The notes: a model not told the origin generated them from the letters alone. DNA of 64,000 bases from DATKYQ01 sp035528415 (GCA_035528415.1 DATKYQ010000076.1:1-64000); one strand, 5' to 3'; shown: positions 24,415-34,730, counted from the stretch's first letter. Made by a program: numbers and translations.

Positions 24415-27114
24415 TCAACCACAAGCCCAGTCCGGGTCGATTACTCCGTCACAATCGTTATCCAGCCCGTCGCATAGTTCGGGTGCCCCGGGGAAAACCG
24501 TGCCGTCGTTGTCGTCGCAGTCGCCGTCGCAGGTTCTGAACCCGTCGCCGTCCTGGTCGAAGCCCTCGTCAATTTCCCCGTCGCAGTCGTTGTCGATTCC
24601 GTCGCATAGTTCGTCGGCACCCGGATGGACGGCGGCATCGCCGTCGTCACAGTCTCCGCCGCACTGCGACCAGCCGTCCGCGTCCGAGTCGAAGTCCTCG
24701 TCGGTCAGCCCGTCGCAGTCGTTGTCCAGCCCGTCGCACTCCTCAAAGATCGGCAGGCACTCGATGAAGTAGCGATACGAGGCGACGACATCGAGATCGT
24801 CGTGCAGCGGCCGGAAGCCGCCGTAGAAAACGACGGCGTTGGCGACGCCGTCGTAATCGAAACCGTCCGTGCGGCTGCGCGGCACCTCGCGGGGTGCCTG
24901 GCCGGGCTCGATTACTTCGGCCACCTTGATAGTCGCCGAAACAGCCGGTCGGCTCAGTCTGAAGGTGCTCGAAACACCCGAGGCCGCGCGGATGATGTTC
25001 TCGACATTGGCGCTCTGAACGGCGTCGCAGATCGAGCCGACCGCCCCGCCGCCGACAGCGTTGACCACCGCATTTATTCCTTTCGAGGCGTTCATGGCCG
25101 TCGGGCAACGCGGATCGCCGCCGGCGATTGCGAAAAGAACGGCGCCGTGATCCTGGTAGGCGCGTACGAACTGGGAGACGATCGCGGCATTGGGCGGCCC
25201 CGGGTAGTTCTCTCCGTCCGATTGCTCCTCGATCGTCTCGTCCTCCTCGTCGGTCAACAGAATCACGATGCGGGTGGCTTCACAGCGCAGCTTGTACTGG
25301 TTCTCGGGCTGGCCCGAAGGTGTGCAGCCGCCCTCGATCGAGTGGTCGATTGCCTTGAGTCCCATCTCGAGGCTGCGTTCCAACGGCGAGCCGAGGGTTC
25401 CCTGGCGAATGTCGGACTTGAAGCGGCTGATATCGCGGATGAATCCGCTGAAAAGCAACCCGTCAAAAACGGCGTCGCTATTGGCCACTCCGATGCGCCA
25501 GTCGAGGGTAGTGTTGGAAAGCAAAGCAGCCATGGCGTCCCCCGCCGCGGAGACGGCGTTCTGCTCGTCTTCCATCGAGGAGGAGTTGTCCACCACCCAG
25601 ATGAAGTCAACCGGGTTGACCCCGACCGACAGGAATGAATCGCAGGCGATGTCCGTCTGGTCAGTGTGTCCGGCCAGCGCGGTCGCGTTGCTAACATCGT
25701 TCAGCCGGATGGTCTGGTCGTCCGTGAGCAACGAGGCGGACGAGAGTGCTCCGACAACCAGCACCTGGGACGAGTCGCGAAATACCGTCTCAGTCGACAG
25801 GTGAAAGGACGTACCCTGTGCGCCGCCAGGCGGCAGCAAACCGACTGGCGCCCCGGGCGCGAAAGCGCCGACCAACGAGTTGGCAAACTCGGCCGGGGTG
25901 GTCGCGGCCAGGTTCATGTCATAGTCGGCGATGACGGCCCCGTAGCCGTCGAAGGTGACCAGCGCCCGTGAGCTGGCGGCGGCGATTGTCGCCAGTGTCT
26001 TTATGGTGGCCCGGTCGGCGGCCTCTTGCTGGGCCGCTCCCGGGACTGCGGGATTGCGCGATAGAACGAAGCCCGCAATCTGGTGTGACTCGTCATAGAA
26101 CATGAAACCGATCTCGACTCCGCCCAGCTCGAGAAAAGAAGTGTTTGCGAAAAAAGTCTCGAGGGCGATACGAAAGTCGGCAGTTTCTGACGAATGGAAA
26201 TCGACTTGCTTCAGTGAATCGTCCGCGCACACCAACGTGCTGGCCTCGTCGGCATCAGAAACGCCGTCGCCGTCTGTGTCGGGATCGAGCGGATCGCTCT
26301 CGCCCCTGGAACATGCCGACGAGTAGCACACCTTCAGGCGCGCGGCGCAGACCTCGTCGGCGGCGCATTGTCCGCTGTTTACGCAAGGCGTAGCGCAATC
26401 GCCGAGTTGGCCGTCCCCGTCGCGGTCTTCGTCGCCGTCGAGCACGCCGTCGGAGTCACAGTCGGAATTGGTCGGATCGGTTTCATCAGCATCGATCTGT
26501 CCGTTGCCGTTTCTGTCTTCCTGGGCATCCGTCAACCCGTCGGCGTCGGTGTCGGCCAGGGCGGGATCTGTCTCGCCCGGATCGAGATTGCCGTCATGGT
26601 TGTGATCTTCCTGCCCGTCGGGAATGCCGTCGCGGTCGCTGTCTGTTTTCAGGGGATCGCTCTCGCCGGGATCCACCTGTCCGTTCTTGTTGCCGTCTTC
26701 GACCCCGTCGGGGATACCGTCGGAGTCTGAGTCGGGGTTGAGCGGATCGGTCTCGGCCCAGTCGACCTGCCCGTTGTGGTTGCCGTCCTCTACGCCGTCG
26801 AATACGCCGTCGGAGTCAGAGTCGGGGTTGTGCGGGTCGGTCTCGCCGGAGTCGACTATGCCGTTTTCGTTCTTGTCTTCTTTGTCGTTGGGAATGCCGT
26901 CGCCGTCCCAGTCGTCCTCGGTGGGATTAAGATCGGGCCCGACCAGCGAATCGCCGTCGGTTCCCCCGGCGTCGGCGTCCCCGGGTCCTGCGTCCCCATC
27001 ACTCCCGGTCTGCGAACTCGAACAACCTCCCACGACAAGCAGGCAGACCAATGCCAGGAACATTCCAGCAGGCCGACAGGCAACATGCACACAGGCTGCA
27101 CTCGAGCGGCTCAT
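24415..27114 (-). CDS. Large lipoprotein: thrombospondin type 3 repeats, VWA domain, MopE-type repeats
   Basis: 899 residues from the ATG at 27114; a GTG extends the frame to 27159, but the ATG gives the better signal peptide ending VVGGC (C31). Region 1 (about 50-240) has seven calcium-binding DSDxDGxxDGxED units each followed by GETDPxNP. Region 2 (about 490-690) is a von Willebrand A domain with MIDAS DNSSS and the typical LLTDEED. Region 3 (about 810-899) has two DCDD...PGxxELCDGxDNDCDG units. Likely a calcium-stiffened surface adhesin. The gene is preceded by 69 bases from the TolC stop on the same strand but no close operon link. Confidence 0.85.
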   Translation of the reverse strand: MSRSSAACVHVACRPAGMFLALVCLLVVGGCSSSQTGSDGDAGPGDADAGGTDGDSLVGPDLNPTEDDWDGDGIPNDKEDKNENGIVDSGETDPHNPDSDSDGVFDGVEDGNHNGQVDWAETDPLNPDSDSDGIPDGVEDGNKNGQVDPGESDPLKTDSDRDGIPDGQEDHNHDGNLDPGETDPALADTDADGLTDAQEDRNGNGQIDADETDPTNSDCDSDGVLDGDEDRDGDGQLGDCATPCVNSGQCAADEVCAARLKVCYSSACSRGESDPLDPDTDGDGVSDADEASTLVCADDSLKQVDFHSSETADFRIALETFFANTSFLELGGVEIGFMFYDESHQIAGFVLSRNPAVPGAAQQEAADRATIKTLATIAAASSRALVTFDGYGAVIADYDMNLAATTPAEFANSLVGAFAPGAPVGLLPPGGAQGTSFHLSTETVFRDSSQVLVVGALSSASLLTDDQTIRLNDVSNATALAGHTDQTDIACDSFLSVGVNPVDFIWVVDNSSSMEDEQNAVSAAGDAMAALLSNTTLDWRIGVANSDAVFDGLLFSGFIRDISRFKSDIRQGTLGSPLERSLEMGLKAIDHSIEGGCTPSGQPENQYKLRCEATRIVILLTDEEDETIEEQSDGENYPGPPNAAIVSQFVRAYQDHGAVLFAIAGGDPRCPTAMNASKGINAVVNAVGGGAVGSICDAVQSANVENIIRAASGVSSTFRLSRPAVSATIKVAEVIEPGQAPREVPRSRTDGFDYDGVANAVVFYGGFRPLHDDLDVVASYRYFIECLPIFEECDGLDNDCDGLTDEDFDSDADGWSQCGGDCDDGDAAVHPGADELCDGIDNDCDGEIDEGFDQDGDGFRTCDGDCDDNDGTVFPGAPELCDGLDNDCDGVIDPDWACG

Positions 27115-27183
27115 CCCGACAAACCCCCGTTGCTTCGCAAATTCACCAGAGATTATCACAACTTGAAAGAAGACGTCAAGTGA

Positions 27184-28545
27184 CTATTGCAGGCCTATTT
27201 TGCTGATGTCCTCGCCGACCGAGCGTAGCAGGGAAAGCAGAGCCATCTGGGATTCGAAGCGCTTGACGGCCAGGTCGATCTCGGCCGCCCGCTTGCCGCG
27301 AAAGGCGTCGGTCACATCCAGCGAGTTGCCGGTGCCGTTTTCGTAAGCACTCTCGGAAAGCGTCAGCGCCTGGGCCGCCAGGCGGGCCTTCTTTCCGGCC
27401 GTTGCCACCTGGGCCAGGGCCTTCTCGTAGTCGCGTCGCACGCTGCGCACCTCGAGCAGGGCCTTTTGCTCGGTGTCCTTGGCCTGCAACTCGGCTCTTC
27501 GCAGCTCGGACCGCTTTTCGTCCAGGTCTGCGTAACGGGTGTGATCGTAGAGCGGCACCGAGAGCGTGATGGCGTAGAACCAGCGCGACCTGTCTTCCGA
27601 CCTCAACGACGACGGCTCGGTCACCTGGTAGGAGAACTGCCACGAACCATAAAGGCTGGGCAAGAACTGCATCCAGGAGGTCGTCAGATCCTTGTCGGCC
27701 AGGCGCACAGACGCCCGGACCAGTCTGAGATCTTCGCGACGCGCGCGTGCGCGCGAAGCCAGATCATTCACAGAGCCACCGGGCGGGCTCAGAGCCGGCA
27801 CTTGCTCCGGCATCGGTAGACCCTCGACTCCCATCAATACGGCCAGCGCGTCGCGAGTATTTTCCAACGCGGCCACGGCGGCTACGATGTCCTCGTTCGC
27901 GGTCAGCAGATCGGTCTGGGCCCGGATGACGTCCAGGCGGCTGCCGGTGCCCGAGCGGTGGCGGATGGAGGCCACCGCCAGGTGTCTGCGCAAGCTTTCT
28001 TGCTGGCTGGTGTGCACCTCGACCAGAGAATGGGCCGTCAGTGCCTGGAAGTAGGCCTGGGCCACCGAGAGCAGAAGCGCCTGGCGCAGCTTCTCGAAAC
28101 TCAACTCAGCCACCTGCCCGGAAAGTTTGGCCAGGCTGATTCCCAGGAAGGAGCGCGCGTCGACCAGCGGCAGGTCAATCATCAGGTTCGCGGCCAGATC
28201 GTCCTGGCGCCGGGCGATGAAGGACTGCCCCCCCAGGCCGACGTAGTCGGAGTGGTCGTTGTGGGTGAAGATCAGGCCGCCGGAGGCCCGCGGCAACAGG
28301 GCCGACCAGGCCGCCTTCAACTTCGCCTGGGCCTTGATGATGTCCTCGCGCGCCACGGCCACGGACAGGTTGTTCAGATCGGCCAGACGCAGCGCCTCGG
28401 CCAGTGTGAAGCTCTTGCCCGGGATCACCTTCGCGAACCGCATGTCTGCAGCGTAGCCGTTGCCGGGCGCGTCGCTCTCGGCGCCCGCTGCCGGGACGAC
28501 GACAAGCGTTGCGCAAAATGCGAGAATCATCGCCGGCCCTTTCAC
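27184..28545 (-). CDS. TolC family outer membrane efflux channel
   Basis: 453 residues, signal peptide ending PAAGAES, then two long coiled-coil halves characteristic of the outer membrane efflux protein family (about 50-245 and 270-450). GTG start at 28545 overlaps the RND gene stop by four bases (GTGA), so translation is coupled. It is the outer membrane exit of the three-part pump encoded by 27184-32971. Confidence 0.9.
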   Translation of the reverse strand: MKGPAMILAFCATLVVVPAAGAESDAPGNGYAADMRFAKVIPGKSFTLAEALRLADLNNLSVAVAREDIIKAQAKLKAAWSALLPRASGGLIFTHNDHSDYVGLGGQSFIARRQDDLAANLMIDLPLVDARSFLGISLAKLSGQVAELSFEKLRQALLLSVAQAYFQALTAHSLVEVHTSQQESLRRHLAVASIRHRSGTGSRLDVIRAQTDLLTANEDIVAAVAALENTRDALAVLMGVEGLPMPEQVPALSPPGGSVNDLASRARARREDLRLVRASVRLADKDLTTSWMQFLPSLYGSWQFSYQVTEPSSLRSEDRSRWFYAITLSVPLYDHTRYADLDEKRSELRRAELQAKDTEQKALLEVRSVRRDYEKALAQVATAGKKARLAAQALTLSESAYENGTGNSLDVTDAFRGKRAAEIDLAVKRFESQMALLSLLRSVGEDISKIGLQ

Positions 28546-31500
28546 GGCTTCATCTCCCCCGGAAGGCTCCCGGGCTCGGCCGCGGCCGGGTCGCGCCAGG
28601 ATCTTATCGAGCCGCGCAGGTTTTCGATCATCACGAACAGCGACGGAACCAGCACCAGCGTGACCAGCGTCGAGAACATCACGCCGAAGCCCAGGGAAAC
28701 CGCCATGGGAATCAACATCCGGGCCTGCAGCGAGGTCTCGAAGATCATCGGTGCCAGCCCGCCGAAGGTCGTCAGCGAGGTCAAGATCACCGGCCGGAAG
28801 CGCTGCCGCCCTGCGGACAAGGCGGCCTCTATCGCGCTCTGGCCGCTACCTCGAAAACGGTTGGCCGCCGTGGTCAAGACGATCGAGTCGTTGACCACCA
28901 CTCCCGACAGGGCCACGATGCCCATCAGGCTGATCAGGCTGAGCGGCAAGCCCATCAGAAGGTGCCCCAGAAGCGCGCCTACGAACCCGAAGGGAATGGC
29001 CATCATGACCACGAACAAGGGCTGCATGTAGCTGCGCAGCGGAATGGCGATCAGGCCATACATGGCTATCAGCGCCATCAGGAATCCCAACTTCAAAAAA
29101 TCGAAGAATTCGCGCATCTCCTTCTGCCGCCCGGCCGAGCCGAAGCCCAGCCCCTGGTACCTACTCTGCAGGCGGGGCATTACCTTGCCAAAGACTGAGG
29201 ACATGATCTGCTGGGGATTGGCCTTGCCCTCTATGACGTCGGCCTTGACCCTGACCGTGCGTTTGCCGTTGGTGCGGTCTATGGAGGTATAGGCTCGGCC
29301 CCAGCGCACTCGGGCCGCCCGGCGCAGGGGCATCTCGCCTCCCGCGGGCGTGCGGATCATCATTTCCTCGACGCTATGCAGCGTCGTGCGCTCTGCCCGC
29401 GGCAAGCGCACCAGCACCTTCAGCTCGTACCTCCCACGCTGCTGGCGGAATGCCTCTGCGCCATAGAAGGCCGACCGTACCTGGGAGGCCAAGTCGAACG
29501 TGCTCAACCCTGCGCCGATTCCGTCCGGTGAGAGGGTGAAGTCGAGCTGCGGTTTGCCCAAATCGATTCCGTCGTCGACGTCGCGAACGCCGTCAAAAGT
29601 CTCGATCTTGGCAGCCAGTTCGCGGGCTGCGGCCTCCAGCACGCTGATGTTCGAGTGACTGAGCTCGATGTCTATCGGCTTTGAGCCGCCGTGCCCGGTC
29701 GACGAGTCGAACTCCAGCGACTCCAGCCCCGGCACGGGGCCGATCTTCGTGCGCCACTTGTCGGCGAAAGCCCCGGCGCCGATGGGACGCTGGTCGGTGG
29801 GTACCAGAGTGACGATCACCGAGGCGACATGCGAGCCGGTTGCCTGGTTGTGATGATGGTGAAAGGACACGCCCAGCATGGAGAATATTCCGGTGCTGAT
29901 GCGGCTGCCCCCGTTTTCTTCGATTACTTCCTGGGCCGCGGCCACCATGCGATCCATGACCGCGTGGGTCTCCTCGACGGCCGATCCGAAAGGCAAGTCG
30001 GCCTCGGCGACCACCCCGTCGGACTCCTCCTTGGGAAAATCGATGAACTTGACGCGTTCTCCGGAGATCAGCCCGATGGCGCCGAGAAAGACAGCGATGC
30101 CGCAGGCCAATGTGATCCAACGCTGCCGGATGGCCGCGCGCGCCACAGGCAGGTAGACGCGCTCGACGAATTTCTCGACGCCGCGCGAGAAACGGGACTG
30201 GATGGCCACCAGGCGCCCATAGAGGCTTCCCTCGCGCGTCGGCACCAGGTGACCCAGGTGGGCCGGCAGGATGAAGAAACATTCGACCAGCGAGACCAAT
30301 AGCACGACGATGACCACCACCGGGATGCCGTACATCCACTTGCCGCGGTTTCCGGGGATGAACAGCAGGGGAGAGAAGGCGGCCACCGTGGTGGCCACCG
30401 AGAAGAAAACCGGCATGGCCACCTGCTTGGTGCCACTGATAGAGGCTTTCAGGAAGGGCATGCCCTCGCGGCGAAAGCGAAAACTGTTTTCGCCGACGAC
30501 GATGGCGTCGTCCACCACCATTCCCAGGGTGACGATGAAGGCGAACAGCGACATCATGTTGATCGAGATACCCAGCACCGGCAGCAGCATCAACGAACCC
30601 AAGAAAGATATCGGGATGCCTATGGTCACCCAGAAGGCCAGCTTGGGCTCCAGAAACAAACCCAGGATGAAGAGCACCAGCACCAGGCCCATCATGGCGT
30701 TGCGCAGCAACAGGTCGAGCCGTTCGTTGTAGAGCTTGGAGTTGTCGTTCCAGGTGGCGACCTGTACCCCGGGCGGCAAGGTCTGGGCCAACGTGCCCGC
30801 GTAACTCTTGACGGCCTTGGCCACGTCGGTGGGCGACTGCTGGCCTACGCTGTAGACCTGCACCATCACCGCCGACTTGCCGTTGAAGAATGCCTGCACA
30901 TCGGTCTCGGCATAGCCGTCCTTGATATCGGCGATCTGGCCGAGACGCACCGGGCTGCCGTCCTCGCCGGTCAAGATCGGGATGTTGGTGAATTCCGAGC
31001 CCAGATCGCGCCGCTCGTTGGTGCGCAACAAGACCTCCCCGGCATCTGTCTTGACACCCCCGGCCGGAAGTTCGACCGACGTTCTGTGCACCACGGCGGC
31101 GATCTGGGACAGGGTCAGGCCGTATGCGCGCAAGGTGTCCGACGGAACCTCGATGTCGATCTCGATCGGACGCACCCCGATAAGTTCGGCGTTTGTGACC
31201 TCGGGCAGTCGCAGTACGTCATCACGCACCTGCTCGCCCAGGGCGGCCAGTACTTTCTCGGGCTGATCACCGTAGATGACCACGCTGATTGCGTTGACGC
31301 GCCACTCGGGCAGGTTAACTATCGGGCGCTCTGCCTCCGCGGGAAACGTCGTGATGCGGTCGATCGCGTTCTTTACGTCCGCCAGCGCCTTGTTGCGATC
31401 AGTGCCTACCTCGAGTTCAACCGCGACCGAGCCCATGCCCTCCATGGCGCTGGAAGTCACCTCTTTGACGCCGTCCAGCGACCTGACAGCCTCCTCGATC

Positions 31501-31751
31501 GACAGCAGGATACCCTGTTCGACCTCGGCCGGGCTGGCCCCCGGGTAGGGCACGCTGATATCGACCTCGTCGAGCTCGATCTGCGGGAAGACCTCCTTCT
31601 TTATCCTGAAAGACATTAAGAGCCCGCCGATGACGAAAGCCATCATCAGCAGGTTGGCCGCGACCGAGTTGCGGGCCATCCAGGCCAAGGCGCCGCCAGC
31701 GCTGTCCTCGGGCGCCCCGGCTATCTGCGGGGAATCGGGTCCTGCTTTCAT
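28542..31751 (-). CDS. RND efflux transporter, inner membrane pump (HAE1/MdtB-like)
   Basis: 1069 residues, the usual length. N-terminal helix at about 30-45, a first porter domain, helices TM2-6 (about 350-490) with the proton-relay pair in GMVVDDAIVVGEN, a second porter domain and TM7-12 (about 875-1040). ATGA overlap with the adaptor gene. Multidrug or metabolite export from the periplasm; the lack of the metal-type motif favours an HAE1-like rather than heavy-metal pump. Substrate unknown. Confidence 0.93.
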   Translation of the reverse strand: MKAGPDSPQIAGAPEDSAGGALAWMARNSVAANLLMMAFVIGGLLMSFRIKKEVFPQIELDEVDISVPYPGASPAEVEQGILLSIEEAVRSLDGVKEVTSSAMEGMGSVAVELEVGTDRNKALADVKNAIDRITTFPAEAERPIVNLPEWRVNAISVVIYGDQPEKVLAALGEQVRDDVLRLPEVTNAELIGVRPIEIDIEVPSDTLRAYGLTLSQIAAVVHRTSVELPAGGVKTDAGEVLLRTNERRDLGSEFTNIPILTGEDGSPVRLGQIADIKDGYAETDVQAFFNGKSAVMVQVYSVGQQSPTDVAKAVKSYAGTLAQTLPPGVQVATWNDNSKLYNERLDLLLRNAMMGLVLVLFILGLFLEPKLAFWVTIGIPISFLGSLMLLPVLGISINMMSLFAFIVTLGMVVDDAIVVGENSFRFRREGMPFLKASISGTKQVAMPVFFSVATTVAAFSPLLFIPGNRGKWMYGIPVVVIVVLLVSLVECFFILPAHLGHLVPTREGSLYGRLVAIQSRFSRGVEKFVERVYLPVARAAIRQRWITLACGIAVFLGAIGLISGERVKFIDFPKEESDGVVAEADLPFGSAVEETHAVMDRMVAAAQEVIEENGGSRISTGIFSMLGVSFHHHHNQATGSHVASVIVTLVPTDQRPIGAGAFADKWRTKIGPVPGLESLEFDSSTGHGGSKPIDIELSHSNISVLEAAARELAAKIETFDGVRDVDDGIDLGKPQLDFTLSPDGIGAGLSTFDLASQVRSAFYGAEAFRQQRGRYELKVLVRLPRAERTTLHSVEEMMIRTPAGGEMPLRRAARVRWGRAYTSIDRTNGKRTVRVKADVIEGKANPQQIMSSVFGKVMPRLQSRYQGLGFGSAGRQKEMREFFDFLKLGFLMALIAMYGLIAIPLRSYMQPLFVVMMAIPFGFVGALLGHLLMGLPLSLISLMGIVALSGVVVNDSIVLTTAANRFRGSGQSAIEAALSAGRQRFRPVILTSLTTFGGLAPMIFETSLQARMLIPMAVSLGFGVMFSTLVTLVLVPSLFVMIENLRGSIRSWRDPAAAEPGSLPGEMKP

Positions 31752-32971
31752 GAAGGCCGCTCCGCTCCGCTGGGGGAGGGTTTGTCGCCGGCTTTGTCCG
31801 GCAAGGAGCTCAGGCGCATGCCGGCCACCGGCGCCGCGATGCGGCTTGTGATCACCTTCTCGCCCGGCCGCAGCTCACCGCGCACGAAGACGTCTTCGTC
31901 CCTGGCCCAGATAACGGCGACATGGCGGATTTGCAGCTTGTTTTCGGGATCGAGAACCCACACCTGCCCGCTCTCGCGTAGCGCCCTGCGAGGCAAGGCG
32001 ATGACTCCCTCGGCCCGGGGGCCGCGAATCTTGACCGCCACGTACGAGCCGAGCAGCAGCGGCATTCCCTGTCCATCGCTCTTGCCCGAGCCCATCGGGT
32101 TGTCCACCTCGACCAGCAAGCGCGCCATCTTGCCTTTCGGGTCCAGATCGGAAAGTAGCCGCACCACCTGCCCGCCGCGTTCGATGGCGTGACCGGGAGT
32201 GGTCTGCTGATCGATGATCACCGGCGAGCCCCGGGTTGCGCCTCGCAGGCCAGGAAAGTCAATCGATTCGATGCGGTCGACCGGAAGTTCCACCCGCACC
32301 CAGAAGACATCGCTGTCGACCAGGGTGGCGATACGCGAGGAGCCGGCCACCACCTGGCCAACGTCTACGAGTTCTTCGGTCACCAGGGCGTTGAAAGGCG
32401 CCCTGATGACGGTGCGCTCGCGTTGCAAGCGGGCCTGCTCGAGTGTGCTCTCGGCCGAGGCCAAGGCCGCCTGAGCGTTTTTCAACTGGATCTCGTGCAG
32501 GGCCAGTTTCTTGCCCTCGGCGGTGGGCTGGACCTGGTCGCGAATCAGGCTCCACTCCCGCTCGGCCACCGACTTCAGGCCCTGCTCACGGGCCATCTCC
32601 ATCTCGGCCTGCATTACCCGGGCCTGCTGCTGCTTGATGGAAAGGTCGTAATCACGGGGATCTATGCGCACCAGAGCCTGCCCCCGGCGCAAGCGCCCTC
32701 CGGGCGTGAGCTGCGGGCTGACATACACGACACGCCCGTTCACCTCTGGTATGACCGTCACCGAGCGGGCCGGCACGACTGTTCCCGTGGCGCTGATAAT
32801 CATCGGTTCATCGGAGGCCCGGGCGGCGATAGTCTCGACCAGCACCGGCATTTCCTCGACCGCGGCCCGCAGCGGCTCGTTCTTGCTGCTGACCAGGTAC
32901 CAGAAAGCGAGCACACCGACCCCGATAATTGCCAGGAAGAGAACGGCTTTCAAAAGCTTTCGCATACGCAT
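31748..32971 (-). CDS. RND efflux periplasmic adaptor subunit (membrane fusion protein)
   Basis: 407 residues. N-terminal membrane anchor (about 8-25), lipoyl halves around a long hairpin (about 70-200, IKQQQARVMQAEMEMAREQG), then beta-barrel and membrane-proximal domains. It links the RND pump and the TolC channel. First gene of the efflux operon; 165 bases separate it from the toxin gene and probably hold its promoter. No regulator gene adjoins. Confidence 0.92.
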   Translation of the reverse strand: MRMRKLLKAVLFLAIIGVGVLAFWYLVSSKNEPLRAAVEEMPVLVETIAARASDEPMIISATGTVVPARSVTVIPEVNGRVVYVSPQLTPGGRLRRGQALVRIDPRDYDLSIKQQQARVMQAEMEMAREQGLKSVAEREWSLIRDQVQPTAEGKKLALHEIQLKNAQAALASAESTLEQARLQRERTVIRAPFNALVTEELVDVGQVVAGSSRIATLVDSDVFWVRVELPVDRIESIDFPGLRGATRGSPVIIDQQTTPGHAIERGGQVVRLLSDLDPKGKMARLLVEVDNPMGSGKSDGQGMPLLLGSYVAVKIRGPRAEGVIALPRRALRESGQVWVLDPENKLQIRHVAVIWARDEDVFVRGELRPGEKVITSRIAAPVAGMRLSSLPDKAGDKPSPSGAERPS

Positions 32972-33136
32972 CTTTCAGTGAACAAACGAAGATTGACAAT
33001 TATTTCGGCGCCACCATGGCTTTCGTGCGCCGAACCGCCCGGACACCGACAATTTGGTGCCCGACGACAGAAAGTAAAGCATAATAACCAACAAGCGACG
33101 TCTTTGCAAAAAAAACGCCTGCAAGATGCAACCCGC

Positions 33137-33394
33137 TCAGCGGTAGGACTCGCGCCGGTGACGGACTCCAATGATTCTCACCTCTTGGGCGTGATGATCG
33201 ATTGAAAATATGATGCGGTAAACCCCTTGTCTGAGGCGGTAGAGATTTCTCTGGCCGACCAGTTTCTTGGTTCCAGGTGGAAGCGGGTTTTGCCCAAGAG
33301 ATCGAATGCTGCGGTCGATCCGGATCACGTATCCGTCTGGAATCCTGTCGAGATCCTTGAAAACCCGCTTTTCGTAAAGAATGGTGTACATCAA
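33137..33394 (-). CDS. RelE/ParE-family mRNA interferase toxin
   Basis: 85 residues with the RelE fold pattern: YTILYEKRVFKDLDRIP, NLYRLRQGVYRIIFSID and the C-terminal IGVRHRRESYR, which holds the basic catalytic residues (R, H and Y) of RelE-like RNases. RelE toxins cleave mRNA on the ribosome. It overlaps the antitoxin stop by four bases (ATGA). Complete and probably active. Confidence 0.85.
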   Translation of the reverse strand: MMYTILYEKRVFKDLDRIPDGYVIRIDRSIRSLGQNPLPPGTKKLVGQRNLYRLRQGVYRIIFSIDHHAQEVRIIGVRHRRESYR

Positions 33395-33639
33395 TGCCCG
33401 GAAAGGCGCCGCTTCAGATAGGCATCATATTCGTCCCCGGAGACAAACTCGGCGTCTTCTAGCCTTTTTTTAGCCAGGGCAATATCCCGAAGTTCTTCCT
33501 CCAGTTCGCCGAGTTTGTCTTCAAGGGCCGTGGTCACCACGTGGCTCATCTTGAGTCCATGCTCTTTACAAAAGCGGTTCAATTTCTTCTTCAACCCGCT
33601 GGAAATTCGAGCCCCCAACGGAACCTCGGCGGCCTTCAT
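33391..33639 (-). CDS. Ribbon-helix-helix antitoxin
   Basis: 82 residues. The N-terminal half (VPLGARISSGLKKKLNRFC) reads as a ribbon-helix-helix DNA-binding segment; the C-terminal half (LEEELRDIALAKKRLEDAE) is a charged helix that would wrap the toxin. GGAGG lies 6 bases before the ATG. It precedes the toxin in one operon and should repress its own promoter at 33673-33702. Confidence 0.82.
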   Translation of the reverse strand: MKAAEVPLGARISSGLKKKLNRFCKEHGLKMSHVVTTALEDKLGELEEELRDIALAKKRLEDAEFVSGDEYDAYLKRRLSGH

Positions 33640-33672
33640 CGAGCACCTCCACCTGGAAGAGGACGCAATCTA

Positions 33673-33702
33673 ACGATAGCAAATGATATCAATTGATGTC
33701 AA
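33673..33702 (-). promoter_or_regulatory. Promoter and operator of the toxin-antitoxin pair
   Basis: On the minus strand TTGACA (33697-33702) and TATCGT (33673-33678) are separated by 18 bases. An inverted repeat with arms TGATATC / GATGTCA around AATT (33684-33701, one mismatch) covers the -35 box and the spacer, where a ribbon-helix-helix dimer could block polymerase. Confidence 0.6.
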
Positions 33703-33740
33703 ATGAATTATTCTAATCACAGTTCTAATCAGAGCGGGGG

Positions 33741-34730
33741 TTACTTGATGCGGATGCGACCCACCGAAAAAACCGGGGCTTTCTTGGGATTGCATTTGGG
33801 GCCGAAGCCATCGGCTGTGAAATCGTGCTCCAGCGCGCCATCGAGCCCGGCCGAGTTGGCTTCCACCCGGAGCGTGTGCAGGCCGGCCCTGGACGGGCTG
33901 CAGTAGGAGAGCAGGTAGAACTTTCTCCCGGCCGCTTCGATCTGGGCGGCTACCTTGTCGAAAGCCAGGCCCAGGACATCGACTGCGGCGGCCTTGACGA
34001 ATCCGGTGCGGCCCAGGCGGGCGAGTTGATCCTCCGAGATCTCGGGTCCCAGGCCGATGACGAAGACGTTCGTCTTCGATTCGTCGAGAACATCGTACAC
34101 GGCGTCCTCGCTGACCCGGTGGGCCCGGTCGGCGCCATCGGTGAAGATCACCAGCGTGCCGAAGCGCAGCGGCTGGGAAGATCCGGCCATGCGTTGCTCG
34201 ATCTCTTTTACCGATTCAACCACGGCGCCGTTCAAGTTGGTCGAGGGATCCTTGACCTTACGGTGTGTCAGGCGTTTGAGGCCGGACTGAACCACCCGGG
34301 GGTTGGTCGTGAAATCGACGACCGGGATCAGCTTTGGTCCGCCGTCGAATCCGAAGACGGCCACCCGATGGGTCCTGGCCACCCGTTCCGCGAAGGTGCT
34401 GGCCGCGTCGATCAGCGCCGGCAGCGAACCCGACTCGGTGATGCTGCCCGACAAATCCATAAGCAGCACGATGTACGAGACAACCGCCACCTTGGGATTG
34501 AGAATGGTCTGCTTGCTCTCGAAAGGCGAGATCAGCTGGTCGTCCTCGAAGATATGGAAGCTCTCGGCCGTCAGCCCAGCAACAGGGAGACCGTCGCCGG
34601 TCTCGACCGAGAAATACAGCGCGACGTTGCCGGGCTTCTGGACGCTGGCGTTGCGCAGTTCGAGATCCAACCCGGCGCAACCCGCCAACAGCAAAGACAA
34701 AAAAGAAGCGATCGTAATCCTGGCGGTCAT
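33741..34730 (-). CDS. VWA-domain lipoprotein
   Basis: 329 residues. Lipobox LLAGC (C18), an Ig-like segment (about 25-80), then a von Willebrand A domain with MIDAS motif in LLMDLSGSI and IFTDGADR (about 85-270). The C-terminal YLLSYCSPSRAGLHTLRV pattern recurs in VWFA-related surface proteins. Likely a surface metal-dependent binding protein. It stands alone between the toxin-antitoxin promoter and the divergent gingipain-like gene. Confidence 0.82.
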   Translation of the reverse strand: MTARITIASFLSLLLAGCAGLDLELRNASVQKPGNVALYFSVETGDGLPVAGLTAESFHIFEDDQLISPFESKQTILNPKVAVVSYIVLLMDLSGSITESGSLPALIDAASTFAERVARTHRVAVFGFDGGPKLIPVVDFTTNPRVVQSGLKRLTHRKVKDPSTNLNGAVVESVKEIEQRMAGSSQPLRFGTLVIFTDGADRAHRVSEDAVYDVLDESKTNVFVIGLGPEISEDQLARLGRTGFVKAAAVDVLGLAFDKVAAQIEAAGRKFYLLSYCSPSRAGLHTLRVEANSAGLDGALEHDFTADGFGPKCNPKKAPVFSVGRIRIK

